Below, piece by piece: positions 36,183 to 45,800 of a DNA stretch of 64,000 nt. Position 1 is the first letter of the stretch, and each line of letters opens with the position of its first letter. The notes under the pieces are model-generated. The model had not been told where the DNA came from and searched no databases. It saw only the letters and a program-made list of their open reading frames with translations. The DNA is taken from positions 930,001 to 994,000 of the forward strand of contig JAICSO010000001.1 in NCBI GenBank assembly GCA_025936825.1. The letters are read 5' to 3'. The stretch is from Terriglobales bacterium (GTDB taxonomy: Bacteria; Acidobacteriota; Terriglobia; Terriglobales; Acidobacteriaceae). The translations under genes and the position numbers were made by a program.

Positions 36183-37025
36183 ATGGAAATCACTCGCCGC
36201 AGTTTCGTCGCCCTCTCTGCTACTCTGCCGTTCGCCATGCGCGCCTACGCCAAGAAATCATCTGTGCCTATCGGTCTCGAACTCTACTCGGTGCGGGATG
36301 AACTGCAGAAAGACCCTGAGGGAACAGTTCGAGCGGTTGCCCAGATGGGATATCAGTGCGTGGAGTTCTACTCGCCGTATTTCGATTGGACAGAACCGCA
36401 GGCCAAGTCGATGCGCAAGCTGCTCGACGACCTTGGAATCCACTGCTATTCCACGCACAACAGCGAGGAGTATTTCAGCAAGGACGAGATCAGCAAGGCC
36501 CGCGATCTGAACCTGACGCTTGGAACCAAGTACATGGTGATGGCGAGTTCCAATCCCAAGCCGGGAATCGACGGGTGGAAAGCAATTGCCGACGAGCTTA
36601 ATTCGGCCGCGGACTTCTTGGCGCCCGCCGGACTGAAAACGGGATATCACAATCACCAGCCGGAGTTTAAGACGGAGGATGGCGTGCGGCCGATCGAAAT
36701 CCTCGCCAAGAACACCAAGCCCAGCGTGATGCTGCAACTTGATGTGGGCACTTGTCTGAACTCGGGCGGCGATCCGGTGGCTTGGATTCGCTCCAACCCT
36801 GGCCGCATTCGTTCGATTCACTTGAAAGACTGGTCTTCCGATCCGGCGAAAGGCTACCAGGTTCTCTTTGGTGAAGGCGACGCCAAGTGGAAGGAGATCT
36901 TCGCGGCCGCGGAGAGCGTTGGCGGGGTCGAATATTATCTCCTTGAACAAGAGGGAAGTCGCTTCGGGGAACTTGAGACTGCGAAGCGCTGCCTGGAGGC
37001 GTATCACAAGATTCACGGCGCCTGA
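36183..37025 (+). CDS. Tat-exported sugar phosphate isomerase/epimerase-like TIM barrel
   Basis: 280 residues. Twin-arginine signal TRRSF (about 4-8) and an ATLPFAMRAYA cleavage region. It is followed by an AP-endonuclease-2/xylose-isomerase-like barrel with GLELYSVRDEL, VEFYSPYF, HCYSTHN, YHNHQPEF (His and Glu metal ligands), LQLDVGTCLNSGGDP, IHLKDW and YYLLEQEGS. The family includes sugar isomerases, epimerases and lyases; its reaction here is not determinable. An alternative start at ATG 36174 lies nearer to GGAG. Confidence 0.88.
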   Translation: MEITRRSFVALSATLPFAMRAYAKKSSVPIGLELYSVRDELQKDPEGTVRAVAQMGYQCVEFYSPYFDWTEPQAKSMRKLLDDLGIHCYSTHNSEEYFSKDEISKARDLNLTLGTKYMVMASSNPKPGIDGWKAIADELNSAADFLAPAGLKTGYHNHQPEFKTEDGVRPIEILAKNTKPSVMLQLDVGTCLNSGGDPVAWIRSNPGRIRSIHLKDWSSDPAKGYQVLFGEGDAKWKEIFAAAESVGGVEYYLLEQEGSRFGELETAKRCLEAYHKIHGA

Positions 37026-37094
37026 CATCGTATTCCATCGCAGAGAGTCGACGGAACAGCGGTCTGATATATCTGAGAAGACGCCAAACCTCTA

Positions 37095-37186
37095 CCACAG
37101 AGGATGCAGAGTTCCACGAAGAAAGACACAGAGGTCAAAAGACTTCCTCTGTGGCGTTTCTCCGTGTTCCTCCGTGTCCTCCGTGG
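37095..37186. repeat. CCACAGAGG/CCTCTGTGG-family repeat
   Basis: CCACAGAGG and ACACAGAGG on the left; CCTCTGTGG, TCTCCGTGT, TCCTCCGTG on the right. A foldback covering most of the gap before the MFS gene. Confidence 0.75.
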
Positions 37187-37274
37187 TAAGGTTTTTCCCG
37201 CGGCAGCCCGGAAAACATTAGTTTGCAGCAGTTGAATCCAATTTGCTGACCTCGAGTCTATCCTGAAAGATCTC

Positions 37275-38435
37275 ATGCGAAACCGAGCCCTGCGCTTTGT
37301 GCTGTTGATCGGCATCATGAGCTTCTTCGCCGACTTTGTTTACGAAGGAGCTCGCAGCGTCAATGGCCCATATCTCGCGGTGCTGGGAGCGAGCGCGACC
37401 CTGGTGGGATTCATCGCCGGGCTAGGAGAGCTCCTTGGTTACGGCTTGCGAATCGTGTCGGGCAAGCTGAGCGAGCGCACGCACGAATTCTGGCCAATCA
37501 CAATATTCGGCTACCTCGTGCAGATGAGTGCAGTTCCGCTGCTGGCCGTCGCGCGAAGCTGGCAGATGGCGGGCTTGCTTATCGTACTTGAACGCGTCGG
37601 CAGAGCGATTCGCAACCCACCTCGCGATGTAATGCTTTCGCACGCCGGCAAGGAAGTCGGGCTGGGCTGGACCTTTGGATTGCACGAAGCGCTTGATCAG
37701 TTCGGAGCATTGTGCGGTCCCCTGGTGCTTGCGTGGATTCTGGCCCGCCACGGCGATTACAAAGTTGGCTTCGCCGTGCTGGCTATTCCTGCGGTGATCA
37801 CCATTGCAATCTTGATCGGCGCCCGCATTTCCTATCCACGGCCGGAGGAGATGGAAGTCCACGTCCCGGATGTTCACAGCGCGGGACTGCCTCGCGTCTT
37901 CTGGATATATTTGTCCGGTGCAGCGCTGGTCGCCGCCGGCTTCGCGGACTTCTCATTGATGGCGTACCACTTTCAAAGAGCGCACGTAGTCCCGCAGGAC
38001 TGGGTTCCCATCTTTTATGCCGTGGCCATGGCAGTCAGCGGATTGGGATCTTTGGCGTTCGGGAAGATGTTCGACCGTTTGGGAGTGTGGATTCTGATCC
38101 CGCTGACATTGATTGGGGCGGCATCTGCGCCGCTCGCATTCCTGGGTCACGAATGGGTAGCGCTGGCCGGGTGCGCGGTGTGGGGACTCGGGATGGGAGT
38201 TCACGAGAGCATTATTCCAGCAGCGGTGGCGACGATGGTGCCACAACAGCGCCGGCCCTCTGCGTACGGAACATTCACGGCGGGCTACGGAGTTTTCTGG
38301 TTTGTCGGCAGCGTGATTATCGGCAAGCTTTATGAGGTGTCGTTGCCCGCTTTGGTGGGATTCTCTGTGTTGGCGCAACTCGCCGCCATTCCGATCTTCA
38401 TCGTGATAACCCGTAGGGTGCCGAAGCCCGCGTAG
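37275..38435 (+). CDS. MFS transporter
   Basis: 386 residues with about 12 membrane helices. The GKLSERTHEFWP loop (between helices 2 and 3) and ERVGRAIRNPPRDVMLSHA between helices 4 and 5 (key R-x-G-R-A-x-R-x-P-x-R) are shared with a subgroup of bacterial MFS proteins. FDRLGVW in the C-half loop mirrors the first. No substrate motif. Stands alone after a repeat. Confidence 0.88.
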   Translation: MRNRALRFVLLIGIMSFFADFVYEGARSVNGPYLAVLGASATLVGFIAGLGELLGYGLRIVSGKLSERTHEFWPITIFGYLVQMSAVPLLAVARSWQMAGLLIVLERVGRAIRNPPRDVMLSHAGKEVGLGWTFGLHEALDQFGALCGPLVLAWILARHGDYKVGFAVLAIPAVITIAILIGARISYPRPEEMEVHVPDVHSAGLPRVFWIYLSGAALVAAGFADFSLMAYHFQRAHVVPQDWVPIFYAVAMAVSGLGSLAFGKMFDRLGVWILIPLTLIGAASAPLAFLGHEWVALAGCAVWGLGMGVHESIIPAAVATMVPQQRRPSAYGTFTAGYGVFWFVGSVIIGKLYEVSLPALVGFSVLAQLAAIPIFIVITRRVPKPA

Positions 38436-38438
38436 TAA

Positions 38439-38508
38439 GTTTCAAAGTTCAAAGTTTCACGTTGCACCACTAGAAGTCTTGAACCCTTGAAACCTGAAAC
38501 CTTGAAAC
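38439..38508. repeat. GTTTCAAAG/CTTGAAAC palindrome
   Basis: GTTTCAAAGTTCAAAGTTTC on the left and TGAAACCTGAAACCTTGAAAC on the right in about 70 bases between convergent genes; a hairpin with several bulges. Confidence 0.7.
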
Positions 38509-38509
38509 A

Positions 38510-38857
38510 TCATGAATGCCTGTTTTGGTTCTCTTCGCGGACGGCGTAGGCGCCCAACAGATCTGAGATCACGAGGCCGATCACAACCATCCAGATGAGA
38601 TGGTTTCGTGCGGCCGCGTTTTCGATCATCAGGCTGAACCGCGGTTCGAAAAGGAAGATCGCGAAGACGAGTGCCCCCGTCAAAGTGCCAAACATCCCGG
38701 CAAAGTTTCCAAACCGTGCGGCGACAAAGAAGATCACAATCAGGAATACAAGGGGGGCGAAGCTGGTGAAGGGGGTTTGGCTGATGACGGGAGTCAATCC
38801 AGCGGCTGCTACCGCGCAGCACCCCGCACCCACGGAAGCCGACTGCAAGCGGGACAT
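38510..38857 (-). CDS. Small membrane protein with DUF4118/KdpD-like transmembrane bundle
   Basis: 115 residues with about four helices (APLVFLIVIFFVAARFG, GMFGTLTGALVFAIFLFEPRF, LIWMVVIGLVISDLLGAY). The FEPRFS segment and helix order look like the KdpD membrane domain (DUF4118), but no kinase part is attached. A helix pair detached from its sensor kinase or a small sensor itself. The first 20 residues include a Cys pair. Convergent with the MFS gene. Confidence 0.7.
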   Translation of the reverse strand: MSRLQSASVGAGCCAVAAAGLTPVISQTPFTSFAPLVFLIVIFFVAARFGNFAGMFGTLTGALVFAIFLFEPRFSLMIENAAARNHLIWMVVIGLVISDLLGAYAVREENQNRHS

Positions 38858-38975
38858 GCCTCAATGATAGCGGGAGTTCAGAGAAGGTTGTCTGTCAATA
38901 GCGTCAGTGCATTGACCGGGGACGAATCGACCCGTTTTCTTCTAACTTTTGAATGCAACAATGGGAAGGTAAATT

Positions 38976-39051
38976 TGGTGGACCTGGTCGGGATCGAACC
39001 GACGACCTCTTCCATGCCATGGAAGCGCGCTCCCAGCTGCGCCACAGGCCC
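38976..39051 (-). tRNA. tRNA-Ala (GGC)
   Basis: 76 bases with encoded CCA. Acceptor stem GGGCCTG/CAGGTCC, D arm with GCGC-AGCTGGGA-GCGC, anticodon stem CTTCC/GGAAG with loop ATGGCAT (anticodon GGC), and T arm GTTCGATC. All stems pair. Confidence 0.95.
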
Positions 39052-39133
39052 ACAAGGGAAGGAGTGCGAATTCAATTCTCGCCGACACCTATGCGTTAGT
39101 CAAACCCACCAGTCAAAACTTTTGGCCGGCGAG

Positions 39134-39535
39134 TCACTTGTTCGGTAGTTGTTTCAGTGCCTTTGTGATTTTATTCACATTACTTTGCCGTGTGCGTTCA
39201 TTCGGTATGCTTGCGGCCGCGGTCAGTGCCTCTTCAAATGCTTGTCTCGCCTGTTGTGGTCGGCCAAGATGGTTCAGCGCGTCGGCCTTAGTTTGCAGGA
39301 TCCATGAGCGTCGAGCAGGACCTGGCGTTCTCGCAAGACCTCGATCGCACGCACGGAGGGCGTCCGCATAACTTTGTGCGGCGATCTCCATTTGAGCGAC
39401 GCGCAGGGAAGCATTCCAACTGTGCGGCATGGCTTCCTCGGAACTAAGAAGCGCCGGCAGGATCCCCTTCGGGTCGCCAAAGGCCTGGATATTTCCGACT
39501 CGTGCGATGTCGAGCGCGGAGCGTTCTTCATCCAT
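39134..39535 (-). CDS. Small TPR-like protein, possibly C-terminal remnant of a larger one
   Basis: 133 residues. It resembles a helical repeat end: PHSWNASLRVAQMEIAAQSYADALRACDRGLARTPGPARRSWILQTKADAL (key WNA-x-LR, Y-x-x-AL-x-x-CDRGL, PG-x-x-x-RSW-x-LQ-x-KAD). I recall this pattern at the C-terminus of longer thioredoxin-family proteins, which would make this a fragment, but that is memory, not proof. A stop lies just upstream in frame. Contains one Cys only. Confidence 0.6.
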   Translation of the reverse strand: MDEERSALDIARVGNIQAFGDPKGILPALLSSEEAMPHSWNASLRVAQMEIAAQSYADALRACDRGLARTPGPARRSWILQTKADALNHLGRPQQARQAFEEALTAAASIPNERTRQSNVNKITKALKQLPNK

Positions 39536-39680
39536 CAATGCCTAATTGTGCGGGTTCCCCGAGCATATTGCGTCAACCGGCACGTGGACGGCAGATGCAA
39601 TAATCCTTGGTTCCGTGGCCGTTGAGCGAAGTTGCGAAACCTGTGAAAATGAGTATTCTGAGTCGGTACGAGAATATCCA

Positions 39681-40367
39681 ATGAAACTTACCCTAACCCT
39701 TGTTGCTGGATGTCTGCTATCAATATCGCCAGCCGTTGTTTTTGCGCAGGCACCGGCGAACGCTGCCTCTCCTGTTTCGTACACCTCGATTTCTGAACTG
39801 AATCAGATCATCGCGAACCTGCAGAGTGCATCGCAGACCACGCAGCAGGACCTTTCGCATTTGCGAATCGAGAAGTGGAAGACGGACGGGAATACCAAGA
39901 AGCAGACGCAGAGCGACGCGGAATCGATCATGCGGAATCTGCAGAACGCTCTGCCGAGCATTCTCGCCGACCTGAAGAATTCGCCGGAAAACCTGGCACT
40001 GACATTCAAAACGTATCGCAATCTTGATGCGCTTTACGACGTGATGAACTCGGTGGTCGAATCCGCAGGCGCCTTCGGGAACAAGGAAGAATTTCAATCG
40101 CTGAACAATGATCTCGGCGCAGTCGAGAATTCCCGGCGGGCATTCGCCGAGCGCATGGACAAGTTGGCAAATTCCAAAGAAACGGAGATCAGCCAACTCC
40201 GAAACGAACTTCAAACCGCACGTGCCGCAGCACCTCCAAAGAAGGTCGTGGTCGACGATACGGAACCTGCGCCGAAGAAGGCACCCGCGAAGAAGAAACC
40301 GGTCCCCAAGCCGAAAACACCTCCAGCAAAGGCCGCACCTTCGTCCGGAACACCGCCATCCCAATAG
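39681..40367 (+). CDS. Secreted coiled-coil protein with Lys/Pro-rich tail
   Basis: 228 residues. Signal peptide about 1-22 (VVFAQ), helical middle (SISELNQIIANLQSASQTTQQDLSHLRIEKWK) and coiled-coil end (SKETEISQLRNELQTA), then a PKK/PAKK/PKP tail (about 175-228). No family is recognised. The start at ATG 39681 follows a weak GAGAA; a longer frame starts at 39546 but lacks a signal peptide. Possibly bound to the cell wall by the basic tail. Confidence 0.75.
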   Translation: MKLTLTLVAGCLLSISPAVVFAQAPANAASPVSYTSISELNQIIANLQSASQTTQQDLSHLRIEKWKTDGNTKKQTQSDAESIMRNLQNALPSILADLKNSPENLALTFKTYRNLDALYDVMNSVVESAGAFGNKEEFQSLNNDLGAVENSRRAFAERMDKLANSKETEISQLRNELQTARAAAPPKKVVVDDTEPAPKKAPAKKKPVPKPKTPPAKAAPSSGTPPSQ

Positions 40368-40458
40368 CCTTGTTTGGCGGTGAACTGTGCGTAGATTCAG
40401 TAGCCAGCCAGCTCCTGTCCTGGCGTAAGTCTAAGTAGTTGAACAGCTTACGCCTGTG

Positions 40459-40488
40459 GGAACATTCCTCGCCTCTCCGGGGTCTAAA
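40459..40488 (+). promoter_or_regulatory. SigmaE-like ECF promoter upstream of the sigma gene
   Basis: GGAACAT at 40459-40465 and TCTAAA at 40483-40488 (17 bases between) fit the ECF/sigmaE pattern GGAACTT-N15-17-TCTRA. It lies 49 bases before the sigma start and so suggests autoregulation. Confidence 0.55.
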
Positions 40489-40536
40489 CATAGCAGTACA
40501 AGGCTGTGCCGGTGGACCTATAATGGAGGTGGCGCC

Positions 40537-41280
40537 ATGGCAAGCATGGCGGGAGCAGCCAACGTGGGAGACTTTGCCAGCGCAATCGGCGCACGAGGGG
40601 AAGAAGCTGCTGTTATCGCCGAGTTAAAGGCTGGCTCCGAAGACGCGTACGCATGGTTAGTGGGCGAGTTTCACCAGCCTGTATATAGCGTCATCTACCG
40701 CATCCTTACAGATCCGGCCGACGCCGCCGATACTACTCAGGAAGTGTTTTTGAAGGTATTTCGCGGGATGAAGTACTTTCACGGCGAGTCCAGCCTGAAG
40801 ACCTGGATCTATCGCATTGCGATTCATGAGGCTTCGAACCGCCGCCGCTGGTGGTTCCGGCACAAGAGCAAAGAAACATCCGTGGAGCCGGGCGAGACGA
40901 CCTCTGAGTATTCCTCGGTGGCTGCCGAGAATATAGCGTTTGTGGACAAGCGCAAGTCGCCGTTCGACAACGCGGTCGATCATGAATTGAAGGCCCGAGT
41001 GGAAGAAGAATTGAGACAGGTCTCCGAGCCGTATCGCACAGCGGTGGTCCTGCGCGATATCGAAGAGCTGTCCTATGAAGAGATTGCAGAGATCACGCAA
41101 GTTTCTCTCGGCACGGTAAAGTCGCGCATCACGCGCGGACGAGACGCTCTCCGAAAACGATTGAGCGAGTACGTAAGGCAGGCAGGAACAGAATTGGGGT
41201 TGGACATCGACAGTTTGCGATTCAAGCCGCAAGCCGTATCTCAGGTGGAGCGTGGCAGCCGAATTGAGGTGACGCCATGA
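40537..41280 (+). CDS. ECF RNA polymerase sigma factor (RpoE-like)
   Basis: 247 residues. Region 2 (WLVGEFHQPVYSVIYRILTDPADAADTTQEVFLKVF) and region 4 (VSEPYRTAVVLRDIEELSYEEIAEITQVSLGTVKSRITRGRDALRKRL, key LSYEEIA and GTVKSR) are both intact, in about 30-105 and 175-225. The region 2-4 linker is unusually long (about 60 residues with Ser/Glu), and about 30 residues follow region 4. GGAGGT is six bases upstream of ATG 40537. Translationally coupled to the anti-sigma gene (ATGA). Confidence 0.94.
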   Translation: MASMAGAANVGDFASAIGARGEEAAVIAELKAGSEDAYAWLVGEFHQPVYSVIYRILTDPADAADTTQEVFLKVFRGMKYFHGESSLKTWIYRIAIHEASNRRRWWFRHKSKETSVEPGETTSEYSSVAAENIAFVDKRKSPFDNAVDHELKARVEEELRQVSEPYRTAVVLRDIEELSYEEIAEITQVSLGTVKSRITRGRDALRKRLSEYVRQAGTELGLDIDSLRFKPQAVSQVERGSRIEVTP

Positions 41281-41936
41281 CCTGTACACAAGTAAAGTCG
41301 CTGCTCTCCAGCTATCTGGACGGAGCTGTTACCGGAAAGCAGATGTATGCTCTCGGCCAGCACCTGAACGAGTGCGTCGAGTGCCGCTTGCAGTATCAGG
41401 AGCTACGGCAGACGCAGACGCTGTTATCGCGCGTAGGGCCAGCCCGGGTTCCGGATGATCTCTCGTTGAAAGTCCGGTTGGCAATTTCGCGCGAAGCTGC
41501 TCGGCGCCGCGAACCGGTATTCAGCGGCCTTGGTATTCGTGTAGCTAATGCGTTTCGTGCCTTCATGGTTCCGGCAACTGCCGGCGTGGTAGCAACGCTG
41601 ATCATCTTTGGCGTGCTCATGGGCTTCATCACCCCGGTGCAGGCAAATTCAAATGAGCTGCTTCTACTCTCAACAGATCCTGAGATCCAGCAGACCGGGT
41701 TTGGCGGAGCACTGGCGGCGACCACCGATGAATCGTTTGTCATCGAAGCCTATGTTGACGCCAACGGAAGGGTACAGGACTATCGCATCCTGTCCGATCC
41801 TGATCGCCTCAAAGATATTCCGCATTCTTTGAAGAACATGTTGATCTTCACCACCTTCAAGCCAGCTACTCTCATGGGAAGCCCGCGGGCGGGTACGGCG
41901 GTACTCTCGTTTTCCAAGATCAGCGTGAAGGGCTAA
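41277..41936 (+). CDS. Anti-sigma factor with zf-HC2 domain and TonB_C-like C-terminus
   Basis: 219 residues: an N-terminal zinc-finger anti-sigma region (CTQVKSLLSSYLDG, HLNECVECRLQ; H-x3-C-x2-C), a membrane helix (about 100-120) and a periplasmic domain resembling TonB_C (VIEAYVDANGRVQDYRILSDP, FTTFKPATLMG). It would hold the sigma factor at the membrane until a signal reaches the outside domain. A TonB_C-like fold on an anti-sigma protein is uncommon. Coupled to the sigma gene by a four-base overlap. Confidence 0.88.
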   Translation: MTCTQVKSLLSSYLDGAVTGKQMYALGQHLNECVECRLQYQELRQTQTLLSRVGPARVPDDLSLKVRLAISREAARRREPVFSGLGIRVANAFRAFMVPATAGVVATLIIFGVLMGFITPVQANSNELLLLSTDPEIQQTGFGGALAATTDESFVIEAYVDANGRVQDYRILSDPDRLKDIPHSLKNMLIFTTFKPATLMGSPRAGTAVLSFSKISVKG

Positions 41937-41953
41937 AACCGCCCTTCACGCTG
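41921..41953 (+). terminator. 13-bp stem-loop at the anti-sigma stop codon
   Basis: CAGCGTGAAGGGC / GCCCTTCACGCTG with a 7-base loop, containing the stop codon. No T-run follows, so it may be Rho-dependent, an mRNA-end barrier or a regulator of the downstream exopolysaccharide leader. Confidence 0.5.
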
Positions 41954-42245
41954 AGTAAACTCTTCCTTCATCTACTTGCAATCTCAGCGTACTCCTGAGT
42001 CTCGGGCAAGCAACTCGCGTTCAGCAGCTTCCCATCCAACACGCTGTAAAAATCAACCAGGGAGAGGTTTGTAAATCGTATGAGCCGGCCGGATTGATCG
42101 GAGAAGATCCCGAAAAACCGACGAGGCTTCGGGAGTTTTATCTACTCCCTGGTTCCTGCGGATCCACATCCGCAGAGTTGCAGCTTGTTTGCTTCAGGCA
42201 CGGCCTGTAAGTGAGAGGGCGAAGCTGTAGGTTGCAGGCGAACGA
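41954..42245 (+). other. Leader region of the exopolysaccharide operon with two hairpins
   Basis: Contains GGGAGT/ACTCCC (42131-42136 with 42144-42149) and TGCGGAT/ATCCGCA (42157-42163 with 42168-42174). An RfaH ops-like word GCTGTAGGTTGC (42224-42235) sits 10 bases ahead of the NusG-like gene, matching 9 of 12 bases of the E. coli ops core. Nothing coding is visible. Confidence 0.35.
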
Positions 42246-42794
42246 ATGAGTTCAGCTGTCCCGAAATCGTTGTCTACTGCATCGCAGCTTCAGCTGGTGA
42301 CTCGGCCCGAATGGTACGCCGCCTACACTCATCCACGACATGAAAAGAAGGTAGCGCAACAGTTGGAGGAGCGCGGAATTGAGCACTTTCTCCCCGTCTA
42401 TCACTCTATTCGGCTGTGGAAGGACCGGCGCAAAGAACTGGATTTGGTGCTTTTTCCCGGGTATGTCTTCACTCGCATCGATCCTGTCGACAAGTTGCGG
42501 GTGCTGCAATTGCCCGGCGTGGTTCGGTTTGTCTCGTTCAACGGCCAACCCACCCCTTTGGCAGGCGACGATCTTGCCGCTCTTCGCAATGCTTTACAAC
42601 AGGGAATGCGAGCGGAGCACCACCCCTACTTAACCGCAGGTCGGCGCGTGAAAGTCGTTCGCGGGCCACTGACGGGAGCCCGCGGCATCCTTCTGCGTTT
42701 GAAAAACAATTGTCGCATTGTGATTTCGATCGAAGCCATTATGCGGTCTGTGTCAGTGGAGATCGATGAAACGGACGTCGAGGCAATTTTTTGA
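42246..42794 (+). CDS. NusG-like operon-specific antiterminator (UpxY/RfaH-type)
   Basis: 182 residues: NGN domain (WYAAYTHPRHEKKVAQQLEERGIEHFLPVYHSIRLWKDRRKELDLVLFPGYVFTRI; key W-Y, HPRHEKKV, FPGYVF) and a C-terminal KOW domain (RVKVVRGPLTGARGILLRLKNN). Specialised NusG paralogues at the head of polysaccharide operons promote processive transcription of long gene clusters. Position as first gene of the cluster fits that role. Confidence 0.9.
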   Translation: MSSAVPKSLSTASQLQLVTRPEWYAAYTHPRHEKKVAQQLEERGIEHFLPVYHSIRLWKDRRKELDLVLFPGYVFTRIDPVDKLRVLQLPGVVRFVSFNGQPTPLAGDDLAALRNALQQGMRAEHHPYLTAGRRVKVVRGPLTGARGILLRLKNNCRIVISIEAIMRSVSVEIDETDVEAIF

Positions 42795-42840
42795 GAACGA
42801 GTGCCGGACGTCATTTTGCGCATAGCTTGTTGAGGTCCTT

Positions 42841-45800
42841 ATGAAATCCAGGCGCACTGCTTGTGCGGTGCTAGAAATCTTGCTTCTGGCGGCCAGCCTC
42901 GGCGCAGTCGCACAACAGTCCGACTCAGTTCGTAATGCTTCGGAGGAGGAGACCTACGCGTCGCGCACTCGCGCGGTAGATGAAGTCGACTCGCGGGCCG
43001 AAAGAGAAGCTGAACGGCTGGTGTCGCTTCCGCCAGAAAAAATCGTCCTCCTACTGCAGCAAGAGCCAGGCCTCTTTCTCGAGATCAAGAAACTGCTTGT
43101 GCGTCGAGCCTATTCGCAGGGTCGAGTGCTTAATCCGCGAGACTTAACCGACGAGGCGGTCTTCCGCCTGCTCCGTGACGACGAAGAAGTCCGCTCTCTC
43201 GTGACACAACAGATCGTGGATCGGGGCTATGTGCGAGCCAAGCCTACAAGCGATGAGTTGGCCAAGGAAGTGGAACAGGAGCAACGGCTGGCGGAGAGAT
43301 CAGCAAGACAGGCATATCCGTATGGTTATGCGCAAAACGACGGAACGCAGCCGACGAGAGCATACGGCTCATCACAACAGAATGGAGTTCCCAATGGCGT
43401 GCCTTACAATCCGAATGCACCGCAGCAGGGTTCTCCAACGCCTTCGCAGCCTCAGAACCAGATCAATTCAGACCAACGCCGGGCTCTGTTGCAGGCCAGC
43501 GCAAGTGCGGGAGAGAACACAGACGGGCTACCCTTTGAAGCTGTCAGCGGCGGCAACACGCCACCGCAACTCAGCTCAGATCAGATTCAGCAACTGGTGA
43601 ATTCCTACGGCAAGGGTCAGCTTCCTGCTGCATTAGCGGGGCAGGATGTGGGCAAGCTAGCCTCCACTCTTGGCGGGAATTCAACTCAGCAGTTGACGCC
43701 GCCGCAGTCGCAAGAGCAGGCATACATGCAGCAGAACGAAAAGCTGCAACAGTATCGAGCAACTTCCAATCTTCCCTCCGGCCCGGACTTGCCCAATTTC
43801 CGGAACCAACAGCGCTTTCCAGATCAGCCACGGCTCATGCATCGCGCAAGTCCCTATGCGGACGTGCCGTCTCTTTACGACCTTTATTCGCAGTACTCGC
43901 GCCGAACCGGGCCTCTGCGCAGGTTTGGGCTCGACATTTTTGAAAACGGTACCGGAAACTTCGACCAGCTTCCCATGGATCTGCCGGCAGGGCCTGATTA
44001 CGTACTCGGCCCGGGAGATGGAGTAAACATTGATTTGTGGGGGAGTGTTTCGCAGCGCTTGCACCGCGTCATTGATCGCGAGGGGCGGTTGAGCCTTCCG
44101 GAAATCGGCTCCCTTCAAGCCGCCGGGCACACTCTCGGGGAAGTGCAGCAGATGGTGCAAACATCGCTGCGGAGCCAGTTCCGGCAATTGGAGGCGGATG
44201 TTTCGCTCGATCGGCTTCGCACAATTCGAATCTACGTGGTTGGCGATGTCGAGCGCCCTGGCGCCTACGACATCAGTTCTCTCTCCACACCCCTCAATGC
44301 TCTGTATCAGGCGGGTGGGCCTACAACTCGCGGCTCGATGCGGGTCGTGAAGCACTATCGCGGCAATCAGCTGGTAGAAAACGTAGATTTGTACGATCTG
44401 TTGTTGCATGGTGTGCGCGCAGGGATGCAAAGGCTGGAGTCGGGTGACACTATTCTGGTTCCTCCCTTCGGACAGCAGGTCACAATCGAAGGCATGGTTC
44501 GTCGTCCGGGAATCTATGAACTTGCTGGTGAGAAAAATCTTTCTGAGGTCCTCGAACTAGCGGGGGGTGTACTTCCGTCAGGTACGCTGCGTCATGTAGA
44601 TGTCGAACGTGTGCAGGCGCATGAAAATCGCACAATGCTCCGCGTCGACATGCCGGAAACCGACAACAACGCAGCGGTTACAGCCGCGATGGACAACTTC
44701 AGTGTTCAAGATGGAGACGACATCAAGATTTCTCCAATCCTGCCTTTCGCGGACAAGACGGTTTACCTCGATGGGCATGTTTTCCGTCCTGGCAAATATG
44801 CTTATCGCGACGGAATGACGGTCACCGATCTCATCCATTCTTATAGCGATCTCTTGCCCGAGCCTTACAAGGCGCACGCAGAAATCATCCGGCTGAATGG
44901 TCCCGATCTAAAGCCGGAAATCATTTCGTTCAACTTGGGTGACGCGCTCGCGGGACAGAACAAGAATCTTGCGCTCAAACCGTTTGATACAGTGCGCATT
45001 TTTGGACGCTTTGATTTTGAGGACCCGCCCATCGTCACGGTGACCGGCGAAGTGCGTGACCCCGGCGACCACGTGACGAACGGCGCGACGTATTTGCGCG
45101 ATGCAGTTTTCCTCGCGGGGAATACCACTCCGGATGCTGAGATCGACGACGTGCAGGTGTTCCGGAAAACGCACGACGGCAAACTGCAAGTGATCGATGC
45201 GGATTTGCGGAAGGCCATCGCTGGAGACGCTCACGAAAATGTCCTGCTGCAGCCGCAAGACCGTGTCTTCGTGCACAAAAATGTGCAGCGGCTCGATCCT
45301 GCGACCGTGGAAGTTGCAGGTGATGTCGCACGTCCAGGGAAGTACCCCCTTGGCACTGAGATGACAGCGACAGAGTTGGTCAAACTCGCCGGAGGCGTGC
45401 GCCGCTCCGCGTATCTCGAACTTGCCGAACTCACGCGCTACTCGATCGCACAGGGCAACAAAGTCGATACTGAACACATTCCGTTCAGGTTGGGTGCGGC
45501 GCTCAGCGGCGAGGCCGATACCGACATGCGGTTACACCCGGGCGACGTGCTTACGGTGAAGGAAATGACTGGGTGGAAAGACATCGGTGCAACGGTCACG
45601 CTGGATGGAGCCGTGGTTCATCCCGGAACTTACGGCATCCAGGAAGGCGAACACCTGAGCGATGTGATCGAACGAGCGGGTGGATTTCGGTCGGATGCGT
45701 ATCCTTATGGAGCGATTTTCGAGCGCGAGGAAATCCGAGAACTCGAGGAGAAAAACCGCGCACAGCTGATTTCGCAGGCAAAGCAGGAAGGTACTGGACT

